A stretch of 64,000 bases of DNA from NCBI GenBank assembly GCA_013399305.1, contig VXAI01000021.1:1928199-1992198 (forward strand). The letters are read 5' to 3'. The position numbers and the translations under genes are program-made. The notes under the pieces were generated by a model that was not told the DNA's origin, ran no database searches, and saw only the letters and a program-made list of their open reading frames with translations. The stretch comes from Rostratula benghalensis. Lineage: Eukaryota > Chordata > Aves > Charadriiformes > Rostratulidae. Positions 52,901-61,100 of this stretch are shown one piece after another; position 1 is the first letter of the stretch; each line of letters starts with the position of its first letter.

Positions 52901-55143
52901 TGGGGTCAGGCAGCAAGACACTGGCCACTGGAAAAACCTCAAGAAATCAAAGTTCATGTAAAACAACAGAGAAAAATGGGTGATAAAGCAATATTCATTA
53001 TGGCTTATAGATGTGGACTTGTGGTTTATCTGTGGAGATAGCAGTATCCTTCAAAGGGACGGGGAGAAAGTGGGAGGAAGTACATGAAGCTCAGAGGAAA
53101 ACAAAGCAGAAGCAGCACTGAAGGAGTGAAAGGAGAGCTTGTCACAGGAAATGGCAATTGCGTGTGAAGAATAACAGTTATTTCTTAGGGGAAACGTGAG
53201 GAAAGCAAAGAGAAGCAGCAGCTCTGTGGGGAACAGGAAAGAAATGAGGAAAAAAAAAAGATAGACAAAAACTCAGAATCTCTGCAAGAAATCCCTTGGC
53301 TGAAGCAGCAGGTCCTGTTTGCTCAAAAGGGATATTTTCTCATTTACAAGCTCTCTGGCCTATACTCTCCCTTTGCATTACAGAGGGCAACTGCCTTTGC
53401 TGACACCAGTGCTGGAGGTTATTTGGGAGAACTGCACAGCAGAACAAAAGCTCCAGCTTGACTCAAGGCACTTGTTCTGGTGAGCCCAGCAAAGGCTGTT
53501 GGGTTCAGCTGCCAGCAGGTATCAAAGAGAAACAAAGTGATGGGGGAAGCTGAGGAAGGGACTAACTCTACCAGATAACTCCTCCACGCCGAAACCCTCA
53601 ACTTTCCCTGGTTTCTGAAAGACTGCAGCACTGAAATTCCTCTGTGAGGAAGTCAGGAACTTTTTAGCACTGGAAATGCTGGTAAGAAGTAAAGAATGGC
53701 TAAACCCTAAGCTATAGCTCTTCATCTCCTGGAAGCAAGGGGAAGTGACTACAGCCTGAAAAATCAGTCCTTCAGTTCCCAAGGACAGCAGAAGTGAAAC
53801 AGCTGTTTACTTACCACACGTGAGCACAGACTGTACTTACGAGCAACTAGCTGTTCAGAAGTCCCTACAGGTTTCAAACGTATGAGAAAAATTTTAGGTA
53901 GCCCACCTTAAGCTGTTTTCAGCTTGGTTACCAAAAGGTTGTTGAAGCTTCCAGCAACCTCAGTGACAGCCAGGGTTAGATGACACTGCTGACAACAGGG
54001 TCTCCATTGCCTTGAAGCAGACACCCACAAACAGAAATATCTGCAAAATCAGAGGCCCTTGAAAGCTTTGCATTTAAAGTCCATTAGCTCAAGAAACCCA
54101 GACCTGGTTTTGCACTACATCTGCAAAGCCCAGAGGTTTGTGGGCTGTCAGATCTAAATGAGCACTGAAACCTTCTGACAGATGCTATGTTCTTTCTCTA
54201 GATATCAGTGTTTTGAGACCTCAGCAAGGTGCTGTGAGGTTTGATTATTTAGCACTGACATGGCAGCTGCAAATGACAGCTCTACAAACTTGTGACTGCT
54301 CCCTGGAGCACTTTGTTTACAGACTGGAATGGAAGCATTGTTTGCAGACTTCAATCAAGGACAGACTTGAATGTTTACTGTGAACAACAAATTCTGAAAC
54401 AATAAAATGAGCTCTATTTCCTTCAAAAAGAGTGCTATGAGCTTCAAAGCCAATTAAAAAAAAAAAAAAAAAAAGATATAAAGAGAATGCTTAAAGCCAA
54501 TATGCCATTCACTGCAACCTGTCAAGATTCCTGGTACTCGTAGTGCTTGTAGATATTTACAGAACATTAACCACAGAAAGTCTGCTCTTGTAATATTTAT
54601 CCTGGGCTCTAAATCTGATCAGGGAATCCTGCCATTAAATGTCTGCAAATGGGGCCAGTAAATCTTAAATGAGTCCAAAACTTACGGTGAAACACACAAA
54701 TTGCCTCAAAGTGGATGCACCCGAAATCGTTAGTCACTTTTGAAATGTAAGGCCACGTAGAGTTCAAACAGCTATGAACCCCAACTCTGATGCCCTCAGT
54801 TCTCACTTAACACCCGTGGCAGTGAAAGACAACAGCATCATGAAAGCAGCACTGTCTGGGATCCAGTAATACCTGTGTTGCAACAGCTTCTCTCTCTCTT
54901 TCACATTAACTTGTTTCTCTTCCTTTCCTGGCAGCCTGCTAAAGTATCTACTTGCAGCCAAGCACCTGAGACTTGCTGCTTTTTGCACTGGCACACCAGA
55001 AACCAACCTGGGCTGAGTGGGTAGATGTCATTGTCGGCCCCGAAGAACAGATTGCGCGTCAGCTTGCGAGGGTCAACCTTCTGAGGAGTGGACGAGGCTG
55101 GACAAAGGGAGAACCTGCGACGAAGAAAGTTCTCCTCCTTCAT
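4876..55143 (-). CDS. OSBPL5: OSBPL5 (ORP5), 14 coding exons spanning residues 1-578; 3' part off the left edge
   Basis: This entry gives the whole gene span; exons are listed separately. ORP5 is a lipid-exchange protein of the OSBP family. In mammals it is ER-anchored and moves phosphatidylserine to the plasma membrane in exchange for PI4P. The joined exons give 1734 bp, exactly 578 codons without a stop, and all splice phases match. Seen in order: the leader [15 protein letters not shown], a basic segment (about residues 98-118), a PH domain (about 126-240), an acidic Ser/Glu linker (about 250-355), and the ORD from about 370 with EQVSHHPP at 479-486. The leader and the linker resemble mammalian ORP5 rather than its paralogue ORP8, which has a much longer, different N-terminus. 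Mammalian ORP5 is close to 880 residues, so about 300 C-terminal residues including the membrane anchor lie outside the window. In mammals the gene sits at the edge of the 11p15.5 imprinted cluster; no neighbouring gene is visible here to test synteny. Confidence 0.95.
4974..6214 (-). other. OSBPL5 intron 13
   Basis: A 1.24-kb intron between two ORD exons. A T-rich run lies near 5947..5959. Nothing else recognisable. Confidence 0.85.
6215..6313 (-). CDS. OSBPL5: OSBPL5 coding exon 13, residues 513-546: ORD beta-barrel
   Basis: This 99-bp exon has acceptor AAATTCTAG and donor AAG|GTAAGT. It encodes [20 protein letters not shown] and [12 protein letters not shown]. The block [17 protein letters not shown] matches ORP5; ORP8 has an ILEGEARLTF version. 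MPYAHCKG is shared by both. Confidence 0.96.
6314..7246 (-). other. OSBPL5 intron 12
   Basis: A 0.93-kb intron with matching splice sites. I see no repeat or gene in it. Confidence 0.85.
7247..7343 (-). CDS. OSBPL5: OSBPL5 coding exon 12, residues 481-513: ORD signature VSHHPP
   Basis: This 97-bp exon starts [20 protein letters not shown] and continues [13 protein letters not shown] across the next junction. The acceptor ends TTTCTAG and the donor is ATG|GTAAGG. The His-His pair (residues 483-484 here) is required for PI4P binding in ORP-family proteins. [12 protein letters not shown] is characteristic of the ORP5/ORP8 branch. Confidence 0.97.
7344..8307 (-). other. OSBPL5 intron 11
   Basis: A 0.96-kb intron that splits the EQVSHHPP signature between Gln and Val. 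AT-rich around 7690..7750; nothing else recognised. Confidence 0.85.
8308..8406 (-). CDS. OSBPL5: OSBPL5 coding exon 11, residues 448-480: ORD with KPYNPILGE motif
   Basis: This 99-bp exon is 33 whole codons with acceptor GTTTTTCAG and donor CAG|GTAAGT. It encodes [20 protein letters not shown] and [23 protein letters not shown] is a near-invariant ORD motif whose Lys and Asn take part in PI4P binding in solved family structures. The final Glu-Gln begins the family signature EQVSHHPP, which is completed in the next exon. Confidence 0.97.
8407..8984 (-). other. OSBPL5 intron 10
   Basis: A 0.58-kb intron. I see nothing further in it. Confidence 0.85.
8985..9066 (-). CDS. OSBPL5: OSBPL5 coding exon 10, residues 420-447: ORD
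   Basis: This 82-bp exon has acceptor TCCTGCAG and donor AAG|GTAAAA. It encodes [20 protein letters not shown] followed by GFYKKPKG-type sequence up to the final KPK. The split codon makes Gln before AVLE, where the human protein has Arg. W-Y-SGF-KKP-G is a conserved ORD block preceding the family's NPILGE motif. Confidence 0.95.
9067..10491 (-). other. OSBPL5 intron 9
   Basis: A 1.4-kb intron containing one short CR1 remnant near 9557..9602. Nothing else recognised. Confidence 0.85.
9557..9602 (-). mobile_element. Short CR1 LINE remnant
   Basis: The stretch TTAGGTTGGAAGGGACTTCG followed by an AAGATCATCTTGGCCAACCC-like block matches the conserved 3' end of avian CR1 elements in reverse orientation. 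Only about 45 bp is recognisable. Confidence 0.7.
10492..10676 (-). CDS. OSBPL5: OSBPL5 coding exon 9, residues 359-420: start of the ORD lipid-transfer domain
   Basis: This 185-bp exon encodes [20 protein letters not shown], then [19 protein letters not shown] and [20 protein letters not shown]. This is the N-terminal lid and first part of the OSBP-related domain; [18 protein letters not shown] is a family hallmark. The reading frame requires the acceptor TTTTCCCATTGTAG before ACAGGT. Four bases further on there is a second AG (ACAG|GTGAA) that would break the frame. The donor is CCCA|GTAAGC. Confidence 0.96.
13521..13926 (-). mobile_element. CR1 LINE 3' tail, reverse orientation
   Basis: It begins ATAGAATCATAGAATCATTC then AGGTTGGAAAAGACC, the reverse complement of the CR1 terminal octamer repeats and 3' end. 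It continues through the usual tail sequence (GACTCAACCAGCTCCCTGGG, GAGGTCTCCCCTCGGCCTCC). It is 5'-truncated at about 400 bp, as most CR1 copies are. Confidence 0.92.
13927..14336 (+). mobile_element. CR1 LINE 3' tail, forward orientation
   Basis: It starts near CTTGTGAGGAGTGGCTGAAG and runs through AGACCTTATTGCTCTCTACA, GAGGAAACAGCCTGAAGTTG and CTGGACTTGATGATCTTAAG to a terminal CATGATTCTAC. It has about the same length and truncation point as the neighbouring reverse copy and directly abuts it, so the pair forms a large imperfect inverted repeat. Confidence 0.92.
15088..15307 (-). CDS. OSBPL5: OSBPL5 coding exon 8, residues 285-358: acidic Ser/Glu linker
   Basis: This 220-bp exon has acceptor GTGTTTCAG and donor GAG|GTAAAAG. 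It encodes [20 protein letters not shown], then [29 protein letters not shown] and finally [25 protein letters not shown] and RKTESGSDQSE-type blocks are characteristic of ORP5. The segment is strongly acidic, probably disordered, and joins the PH domain to the ORD. The HHHL insertion between two LEN repeats looks lineage-specific. Several Ser-Asp/Glu sites could be casein kinase 2 targets, which is inference from composition. Confidence 0.94.
15308..19940 (-). other. OSBPL5 intron 7
   Basis: A 4.6-kb intron with one CR1 tail at 16619..16766 and a C-rich, pyrimidine-rich stretch near 15836..15875. No gene was recognised. Confidence 0.85.
16619..16766 (+). mobile_element. CR1 LINE 3' end fragment, forward orientation
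   Basis: It reads GCACCATCCATGGAGGTATTC, then a diverged GTGCTTAGTGAATGGTT block and ACTGGATGATCTTAAAGGTC ending ACAATTCTATGATT, the standard CR1 3' terminus. Confidence 0.88.
19941..20112 (-). CDS. OSBPL5: OSBPL5 coding exon 7, residues 228-285: last PH helix and start of the linker
   Basis: This 172-bp exon has acceptor TTGTTTTCACAG and donor CA|GTAAGA. It starts [20 protein letters not shown], the C-terminal helix of the PH domain (the W is its conserved Trp). It then runs into a variable linker: a charged [14 protein letters not shown] block, a His-rich stretch ([12 protein letters not shown]) and DQEFF. The Arg at the Gly-Arg-Cys junction is completed across the intron. The second half is CpG-rich compared with the surrounding introns. 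Confidence 0.94.
20113..29968 (-). other. OSBPL5 intron 6
   Basis: A 9.9-kb intron between the two last PH-domain exons. I see only low-complexity bits (CAAAA-like at about 24350..24384, an AAAT run near 22595..22612) and a duplicated 13-mer at 29910..29945 beside the donor. No gene or clear transposon. Confidence 0.85.
29910..29945 (-). repeat. Direct duplicate of a 13-mer beside the exon 6 donor
   Basis: GTATGCAATCTGG occurs at 29910..29922 and again at 29933..29945. In transcript sense it is CCAGATTGCATAC, twice, starting about 23 nt after the 5' splice site. Confidence 0.7.
29969..30053 (-). CDS. OSBPL5: OSBPL5 coding exon 6, residues 200-228: PH domain continued
   Basis: This 85-bp exon encodes [20 protein letters not shown] and then FRAASESD, ending with the first base of a split Gly codon at donor ATG|GTAAGT. 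The acceptor ends [28 protein letters not shown] is shared by ORP5 and ORP8; the Phe after YLI is the ORP5 form. It is isolated by introns of 6.0 kb upstream and 9.9 kb downstream. Confidence 0.95.
30054..36074 (-). other. OSBPL5 intron 5
   Basis: A 6.0-kb intron within the PH domain. It holds an A17 run at 31958..31974 and one CR1 tail at 33187..33536. No gene was recognised. Confidence 0.85.
33187..33536 (-). mobile_element. CR1 LINE 3' tail, reverse orientation, comparatively well preserved
   Basis: It starts with CACAGAATCACAGAATAACA and GGATTGGAAGGGACC, the reverse complement of a CR1 3' end. On the minus strand an uninterrupted 64-codon frame (33275..33469) encodes a familiar CR1-tail peptide with [20 protein letters not shown] and [14 protein letters not shown]. 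That open frame and the readable termini suggest this copy is younger than the others in the window. It is 5'-truncated and lacks the reverse transcriptase. Confidence 0.93.
36075..36278 (-). CDS. OSBPL5: OSBPL5 coding exon 5, residues 132-199: core of the PH domain
   Basis: This 204-bp exon is 68 whole codons with acceptor CTTTCCTCCAG and donor AAG|GTAACA. It opens [20 protein letters not shown], the first strands of a pleckstrin-homology domain, and continues with [32 protein letters not shown] and LDQSIWAVK. The sequence is nearly invariant between ORP5 and ORP8. LHSCELIE and FHPLDQS favour ORP5 over ORP8. The PH domain recruits the protein to plasma-membrane PI4P/PI(4,5)P2. Confidence 0.96.
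36279..37892 (-). other. OSBPL5 intron 4
   Basis: A 1.6-kb intron, AT-rich around 37160..37210. I see nothing else in it. Confidence 0.85.
37893..37994 (-). CDS. OSBPL5: OSBPL5 coding exon 4, residues 98-131: basic segment leading into the PH domain
   Basis: This 102-bp exon is 34 whole codons and encodes [20 protein letters not shown] followed by [14 protein letters not shown]. The cluster of Lys/Arg ([13 protein letters not shown]) is the polybasic stretch before the PH domain. In ORP5/ORP8 this stretch, with the PH domain, binds plasma-membrane phosphoinositides. The acceptor ends GAACCAG and the donor is GTACTT, which is weak after the first four bases. It is also phase 0 at both ends. 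Confidence 0.92.
37995..38647 (-). other. OSBPL5 intron 3
   Basis: A 0.65-kb intron. I see nothing further in it. Confidence 0.85.
38648..38728 (-). CDS. OSBPL5: OSBPL5 coding exon 3, residues 71-97
   Basis: This 81-bp exon is 27 whole codons and encodes [20 protein letters not shown] then TKKETLK. The block [16 protein letters not shown] matches mammalian ORP5. It ends at donor AAG|GTATGTG. The acceptor is an uninterrupted run of 17 T directly before CAG. Because it is symmetric (phase 0 at both ends), skipping it would keep the frame. At its start it lacks a few residues (a Val-Pro-Pro-Ala stretch) that I recall in the human protein. Confidence 0.9.
38732..38748 (-). promoter_or_regulatory. 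Homopolymeric U17 polypyrimidine tract at the exon 3 acceptor
   Basis: In transcript sense 17 consecutive T lead directly into CAG and the exon. It is the exon's main pyrimidine tract and should bind U2AF and possibly PTB or TIA-type regulators; that binding is inference. Confidence 0.75.
39001..39118 (+). repeat. (TAAAA)n microsatellite interrupted by an assembly gap
   Basis: The pentamer TAAAA repeats from 39001 to 39118 with 17 N at 39074..39090. The gap lies inside the repeat, so the true repeat number is unknown. It lies about 270 bp upstream of the exon 3 acceptor in the transcript. Confidence 0.97.
39601..39692 (+). mobile_element. MIR-like ancient SINE fragment
   Basis: TGTCACCTTGGGGAAGTTAC followed by TTTCTCTCCTTGTACCACTTTTCC aligns with the conserved core of MIR (TGACCTTGGGCAAGTTACTT, then CTCTGTGCCTCAGTTTCC). 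An upstream GGTTAGTAGCA...GTCTG block fits the tRNA-like part with a deletion. Identified by eye against the recalled consensus. Confidence 0.6.
41225..41305. promoter_or_regulatory. Isolated CpG-rich patch in intron 2
   Basis: Six CpG fall within about 80 bp (TGCTCGCGGGG, CAACGCAG, AGGCGCTT, ACCGCTC, CTCGGAG), while the surrounding intron is nearly CpG-free. A CRE-like TGACGT (near 41358) and a TATAAA (near 41461) follow. This could be an internal promoter or enhancer, or chance; no transcript evidence exists in the sequence. Confidence 0.25.
45199..45272 (+). mobile_element. Possible MIR-like fragment (tRNA-related part)
   Basis: ACTCAGAGGTTAAGAGCACA followed by ATTTGTGGAACTAGA resembles the MIR block TGGTTAAGAGCAC then GGACTCTGGAGCCAGA. 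The rest is too diverged to follow. Confidence 0.4.
48215..48292 (-). mobile_element. Possible MIR-like fragment, reverse orientation
   Basis: CAGTAACTCTAGATGTAAAG then CCAGGTTTTGAACACCCAG and ATCCAGAGTCTTTAC parallels the reverse complement of MIR (AGTAAGTGGCAGAGCC, GGGATTCGAACCCAGG, CTCCAGAGTC). It also contains the inverted words GTAAAGCCAG and CTGGCTTTAC. Confidence 0.4.
48711..48727 (+). repeat. Poly-T run (T17)
   Basis: Seventeen T followed by A-rich sequence to about 48757; the two could pair as a hairpin. It is about 110 nt downstream of the exon 2 donor in the transcript. Confidence 0.8.
48838..48911 (-). CDS. OSBPL5: OSBPL5 coding exon 2, residues 46-70
   Basis: This 74-bp exon has an acceptor ending TTTGTTACAG and the donor AAG|GTACGTG. 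It completes the Gly codon split from the previous exon (CCA G|GA AAA). It encodes [20 protein letters not shown] and then NSISK. The start GKD-E-N-PS matches the start of the low-complexity N-terminal region of mammalian ORP5. It has no folded domain and is likely disordered. Confidence 0.87.
48912..55007 (-). other. OSBPL5 intron 1 (between the first two coding exons)
   Basis: A 6.1-kb intron with a 19-nt A run at 54456..54474. Several short open frames on both strands show no recognisable domain. No transposon was recognised. Confidence 0.85.
54456..54474 (+). repeat. Poly-A run (A19)
   Basis: Nineteen consecutive A; no recognisable retroposon body precedes it. Confidence 0.8.
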
Positions 55144-55164
55144 GGCATGAGCTGTGGGGGTTTT
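55008..55164 (-). CDS. OSBPL5: OSBPL5 first coding exon (exon 2 or later): 21 nt of 5' UTR plus residues 1-45
   Basis: The exon runs from the acceptor CTTTCCTTTTCAG to the donor G|GTTGGT. The coding part is 55008..55143, 45 codons plus one base. It encodes [15 protein letters not shown] followed by a segment containing [14 protein letters not shown] and ending YPLSP. I recognise this as the conserved ORP5 N-terminus, which sets the start codon. The main ATG has G at -3 (GCCATGA), a fair Kozak context. The 21-nt leader 55144..55164 follows a good splice acceptor, so at least one untranslated exon lies upstream. The donor is weak (GTTGGT rather than GTRAGT). The exon is richer in CpG than its flanks. 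Confidence 0.93.
55140..55148 (-). promoter_or_regulatory. Two-codon upstream ORF (Met-Pro-stop) overlapping the OSBPL5 start codon
   Basis: On the minus strand the leader reads ATGCCATGA just before the third base of the main start codon is complete. An upstream ATG (55146..55148) is followed by CCA and TGA, and that TGA overlaps the main ATG in the motif ATGA. The upstream ATG has C at -3, a weak context, while the main ATG has G at -3. The sequence is therefore plain; an effect on translation by leaky scanning or reinitiation is inference. Confidence 0.6.
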
Positions 55165-58100
55165 CTGAAAAGGAAAGATAGAAATAACAGTTCAAGACAC
55201 AGGAAATCAAACTTTCACACCCAGATGACTCTGCTGCTTCAAAGCCACCTAATCCTATGTAGTGTGCCAGATCTTTTTATAGAGTGCCAGAAGGCTGTGC
55301 AGAAGAAGAAAGTTATATTAGTTTGAAGCTACAATTACTGATTTGCTGACTCTCATTATTTGCCTCCTGCAGGGAAGGAAGACGTCGATCCTTGGTGAAT
55401 CCAGGCAGTACCCTCCTATGTACACAGATCTATCTAGGATAACAGCTACTTACTGAGCCTATACAGTGCACAGCAGCTAACTCACTTTTATTTTCTAAAG
55501 GTTTTGGAGTCTTTTTCATAAATGTAACTCCATTGGTGTCAGCCAAGTTACACCATCTCCACAAAAACTAGCATTTAATCTGAGTTGTACAGAGAAGGAC
55601 CAGCTTCACTGGCTGCAGAGAGCAGCAAGTGGAGTAATGCCACTGTCACTCCTGCCCTTATAAATAAATTTGGTTTTCTTTGAAAAGGCATTTAGATCAG
55701 CTTTGCAGTTTGATCAATAAGATAAACCTTGCTGCTCTGTGAGGATAACGGACAGCATTTGCCTCCCCAAAAGCCCCCCTGCAACCACATACAAGAGCCT
55801 GGTGGTACTGTGCTCTTTATGGGCACTTGGCTAAAGCATTAGACTATCCTGGCCAGAATTAAAGGTTTCTTTTATGCCCACCCAACAAGCAGTTCTTTCT
55901 TACCCATTACAAATAGATATTATGACTGTCTCCTTCCTGAGTTACAAGCTTCATTCTCTCCCCACGTGCAGCCAGAGGCAGGGTTTGTGCTAGCAGTAGG
56001 AAGCATTAACCCAGCCTTTGAGTGGGCATCACACACCACGAGGTCTGCAGCTTCTCCAGGGGACAGTTACTGCAGTAAGAAAAACCCTTTACGATGGTAC
56101 ACATCTCCTGACAAGAGCCTCCAAGTTTGCCCATCTCTTTCAGGCTACCAGGAAAGCAAAGGGGAAAGTTGCCTGGAGTCACAGTGCAGTTCAGGAAGGT
56201 AGGACCAGCATGCATGTAAGGTGACTTGTGTGGCATTAGGTGGAAAATGGGCTGATTTAGGGCTAGCACATCCTGCCCTGCCCTTCCTCTCCCCGTACTA
56301 CGACAGTGCTTGCCCTGACCCAAATGCCCCAGTTTAATGGGGAATCCTCAGTGGCCTCTTGGAACTCAGCCTTCACAGCTGAGACAGCACACGGGGAGGC
56401 CACGAATGTGTCTCAGGGTGAGAAAGTTCCCTCCTGTGTTTTATCTCAGTTCTATCCCTCCACTTGCCCAGTCAATCCCTGTAGAAGGCAGGCCCAATGT
56501 TTCAGGTTTTGCATTTTTTTTTCCTATTTATTTACACAGCAGGTTGCATCAACTTTATAAACTAGCTGTGATTTACAAGGTGAGAGAATCTGCTCCTTCT
56601 TGCCTTCAAGAGATGGGCTCAGTGCCCAAAAGCTTAATTTGAACTAAACCAGGCTGGACTCCAAAAGTAAGCTTGGGTTACCAAAACTACCTTAAGTAGC
56701 AGGTCTTTCTGAACCCAGCTCACCATACTGAGATAGGTGGGCGATCAGATGTAAGAGTCTGTAATATCCAAAAAGGGGCTGATGGCTGGCAGCTGGGGCT
56801 AACCTGAAAATAGACCAGACCATACAACTGCAATTTGAAGGGGATGTGTGTCCATCCGCAGAGGATGAATTAAGGCCTGAGCAATGCTCTGAGGACACAA
56901 CATTCCCCAGATGCCCTACATGTTTTCATCTCCTCCAGCCCTGTGAAGTGGCTGTAAGACACTAGAAATTCAGCAGCAGCATTTCGCCATAACCCCTTCA
57001 CACAATGCTTGGTGAAAGGCTCTGGATTCGAATGCCAGGACACCACTTGCTGGACGGGGCTGCCACAGACTGACCCCTCACACAGCACCTCACATGAGGC
57101 TGTTTCAGGCCAATGGCAGCCAGGTGAAATGAAGTGGCTGCAGCTCATTCCACTCACTGCTGCCCTGTCTCCTGCCCATTCACCTGTCCCACAAAACTGC
57201 CCTGCAAACACACATCCGGGCTGAAAAACTCCCCGTGTTCTCATTGCAGCCAATGACATCTCTGAAGCAACAGGTAATTTAGCCACCTAACATCTGGCAA
57301 TGTAAATAACCTTTTTTTTTTTTTTGCATAGACTCCCAATTTCACACAGCTGGATGAGGAGAAGATGCAAAATTAAAGCTAACATAAAAAAAAAAAAAAG
57401 AAAAGAGAGAGAGAGGACAGAAATGCAGCTAGTTACATGTCTGAAAGCAAAATACTTAAAAATAATCCAGGTCTAAATAGCTGGGTTTGGAATGCTAACA
57501 CTGAGCTATTTTCTGCCCTTGTTCCCAGAAAGGCTGTCTCTCTGGAAATGCTCGTAAGTGGCTCAGAGGAAAAGCAGATCAGTAAGATACTCTCCCCAAA
57601 AAGCAGTTATTGGTTAAGGCCAAGCAAATTGTGCAGGAAGGCATTCAGAAATCCCAGGTCCATCTGGGGATGGACCATCCAGACTGAGGAAATAGCTACA
57701 AAGACAAAACAGCCAGCCAGCCTCCCGGCTCTCATGGTGAAGACTCTTCTTGACAGGGTAACAAAAAGGCTGCATTCACACCATTTTGTCTCACCAATAC
57801 CACGGGTCACATCAGTGGAGAGCCGCCAGACAGCACACACTGATGTTGGTGGCAAAACCTCTCCATACACTAGAGCAAGAGCAGGCTGTAAACCAGGTCA
57901 GACACGCCAGAACACAATTTCTTTCAACCACTGCTATGTTTACTGTGCATATAGACCAGTGGTCTAATGCTTCCCCATTCAGCCCTGGGATAATTGACAG
58001 AATTATTGTGCTGATGCTCCCTCACTCCCGCACAGGCTTGAAGGCAAGAAATCTCAATGCCTGGTTCAATTGGGAAGAGCCACTGGGCTCTTCAAAGGAA

Positions 58101-61100
58101 AGACTTCTGCCAAGTCCATAATTTGCTCCAGCTCTTCTTTTACATATCTTAATAAAAACTTGTGGCAGCAGCTCATCTCTTTTTGACCACAAAAATCAAT
58201 TTGAGTAAGTTCCTCTTAACTGGGTCCTTTTAAGCAGAAGACTTCCCTTGACCAAAGCTCCCCAAGAAGCAGCAGTGGTGACGTGTCTGTCTATCAGACA
58301 CACACACAACCGTGCAACAGTCTGTGTCATCAACATCCAGGCCTGTTTTTCAAAGATACATCTAACATTATGTTGCTTCAGCTCACAGGCACAGTTCCTT
58401 CCTACATTTGATCCTCATCCAGGCTCTTACACGGTCCACATTTTCACGGGGCTTACTCCATCTAGAAGCTTTCAGTGCTAGAGCCTCTTGTTCAGTGTGC
58501 TAGATTGTGTGTGTGCAGTGCAACTTACTTTTCCTTTATTTTGGGTAAAAGAGAAGATTTTTGGCCTGCAGTTCATTCCCTGAGATTGCACTAACTTAGA
58601 TTACCGTGACTTTTTTTCCAAAAAAGGCTGAGACAGGCAGGCTCAGCCTACACGATTTGACCTCCTTATGCAGTGCAAAGCGCAGCACAAAATCATAGAA
58701 GAGGACTCTTTTATTATTATTATTTTGGGGCGTTTTAATATATCCGACACTTTTTTCCTTGGTGAGAGAAAATGTAGTTCACATTACTAAGAATGTATAA
58801 TGCACCTGAAATATTTGGCTTGGTTTAAGAAAGATATCTCTCTGTGCGTCTGCACCTGTAACCTGTTCTGTTTTATCCTCCTTCCCTCTCATTGCTTTTT
58901 TAACCATTGGCAAAAGTCAAGGAAATCTGACAAGCATTAGAAAACTTGAAAATAGTAGTGTCTTAAAAAGTTACGTGAAAATCAATGGCTAAAGAAAGGA
59001 AGGGGAAATGTACCGTTGTCCTCCGAAAGAAGTACTATGAAACCAGCTATTATGAAGCACCAGTGAATGGAACGTAGGCCACAAATCCATAAGAAAACAA
59101 GGCTTCATTAGCTCACTTACTCATAGAGCTACTTGTACTTCTCCATAAGGCTCTGCCTGCCCAAGCTGGCTTCAAATTACATACAATTTATGAGAGATGT
59201 AGGGGACGCTGAACAGTAGATGCCAGGGGCAATTTTCTAAAGGGATGTAACTGGAACATGGGAGGTGTTTTTTCACAGCAGGGCTCTTTTAGACACCTAA
59301 ATAATCCAGCCTCTGTCTAGAATCACCTGTGTGAGACAGCAGGGTGTGAAGGGTTCTAAGCAGATAGCCTTGTACTAAATTTACTTTTACACTACTAATG
59401 CGTGATTATCTAGCACACATACACTTTTACTGGTGATGAAGTATCTGATAAGAAATAAGCAAACAGAGAAAATACACTTCTAGACATAAGTGCTTTTGAG
59501 CCTCAAATCTTGCATGGCTGATTTGAGGACAACATTGTTGTTCTGAAACACAAACCTACTTCTAAATCAGTACTGCAGAGATTGCATCAGGATATGGCAG
59601 ATCCTTCACGGAAACCAGTTTTTCAGGGGGTCATGGAATATAGAGAGGGTAAAAAACAAAATTGGGCCAGAAATGCAGACGGCCAAAAATTGCCATTATG
59701 CTACCAAACCACTTACACATTCCAATGCAACAAATTTTACCCACTGCTTCTGCATTCCCTCTAAATCTGGCAGATGAGATGGAGAAACATCTAAGAAAGA
59801 CATCGTGTCTTGATTTGAAGATGTCAACTGATGCAGAATTGATAAACTCTCTTAGGAAGCTACCCTCATTGCGAAAAATCTTCACGCTAGCTCTTGCATG
59901 AATTTATCTAGTTGTTAGTCTTGGTAGATTAAAGCGCCCTGAAGTTGCAGCTCAGGTAATTTCTGGCCTTCTATTCTGTGCTCTTGATCATAAAAATGAA
60001 GGAAAGGTAATACAGAGTATGGACAAAGCCAGTAAACACTATTTTTCAGCATTGCCCCTTTTGCATTGACAGCTCTCTAAGCAGTAATGGGCTATTAAAT
60101 GCATGCTGTTCACCGGAGCTTAAATAGGAATAAATAATTCAGCAGCAAGAAATAAACTTTTTTGCTAACCCTGTCACTGAGACCACTTTATGTTTTTTAA
60201 AAAATAACAACTATGACAGATGAAAAGTCTGTGTCAAACCCCCATGAAACACAGGACAATGAAAGTGGTGAATTTAACAGGGTGCAATTGCCAAATGGGT
60301 CTTTCATTCCCAGGTGGTTCAAGGAACAGTCAATGAAATGGGGCAAGAATAAAAGTTATTTTATCAGCAAGCCTCGTGGCTGCCTTTGAATCAAACAGGA
60401 ACTGCCAGTGCTCTCCTCTTATGGCACCAGGCAGCCACTAATATGTGTACAGGTGATCAGTGTTAGTGCAGAGATGACTTTCACACAGCTGCTCTGTGGG
60501 GTTTTTTGTGCTTTCTGGGGTGATAGTGGCAGCTTTCAGAAGTGGGCCTGAGACTTTTGGACATGGAATTTTCCTGTCTCCATCTTCAAATTTGCTAAGT
60601 TCCTGGTATATAATTACCACACAGCTAAACACTGTGCAGACATTATGCTGCCCCTACCCACTGCAAACTGGTGGGTAAGTTGGTTTGCTTACTCTTATTT
60701 CCAGCATTTTAATATAGATTGGAAATATGTACATCTCTATAAATAGTTAATTAGAGGTTTCATATATTCAAGATGGCTGTGCTAGTTAGGGCGTGTTCTT
60801 CATTTATTCAAGGCTTGTTTCAAACAACCTTTTCTTTTTCTGGTCACTAAATATTTCTCAGAAATCAAATTAAACCGTATTTTACATTCACAGCAGTCAT
60901 TCATTCCAGAATCTGCATCAATAAGGAAAATTAAAGCTAAAGGTACTGACATTTCCTCATTCAATTAACCCTGAGGAGGTAAAAATTTCATGAATGAAAA
61001 GAGAAGGCAAATTGTAAGCAGATACATTTCTAGCAATTACAATCCTAAGTATTCACAAGGAAAAACAGCAGCACAGATCCTCAATAAGGGTAAATTACTA

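Noticed and set aside
56870..57286. 138-codon open frame, minus strand, same strand as OSBPL5
   Set aside because: It is upstream of the start-containing exon and matches nothing known in ORP5.
57437..57967. 176-codon open frame, plus strand
   Set aside because: No recognisable domain and no flanking gene signals; consistent with chance in intronic DNA.
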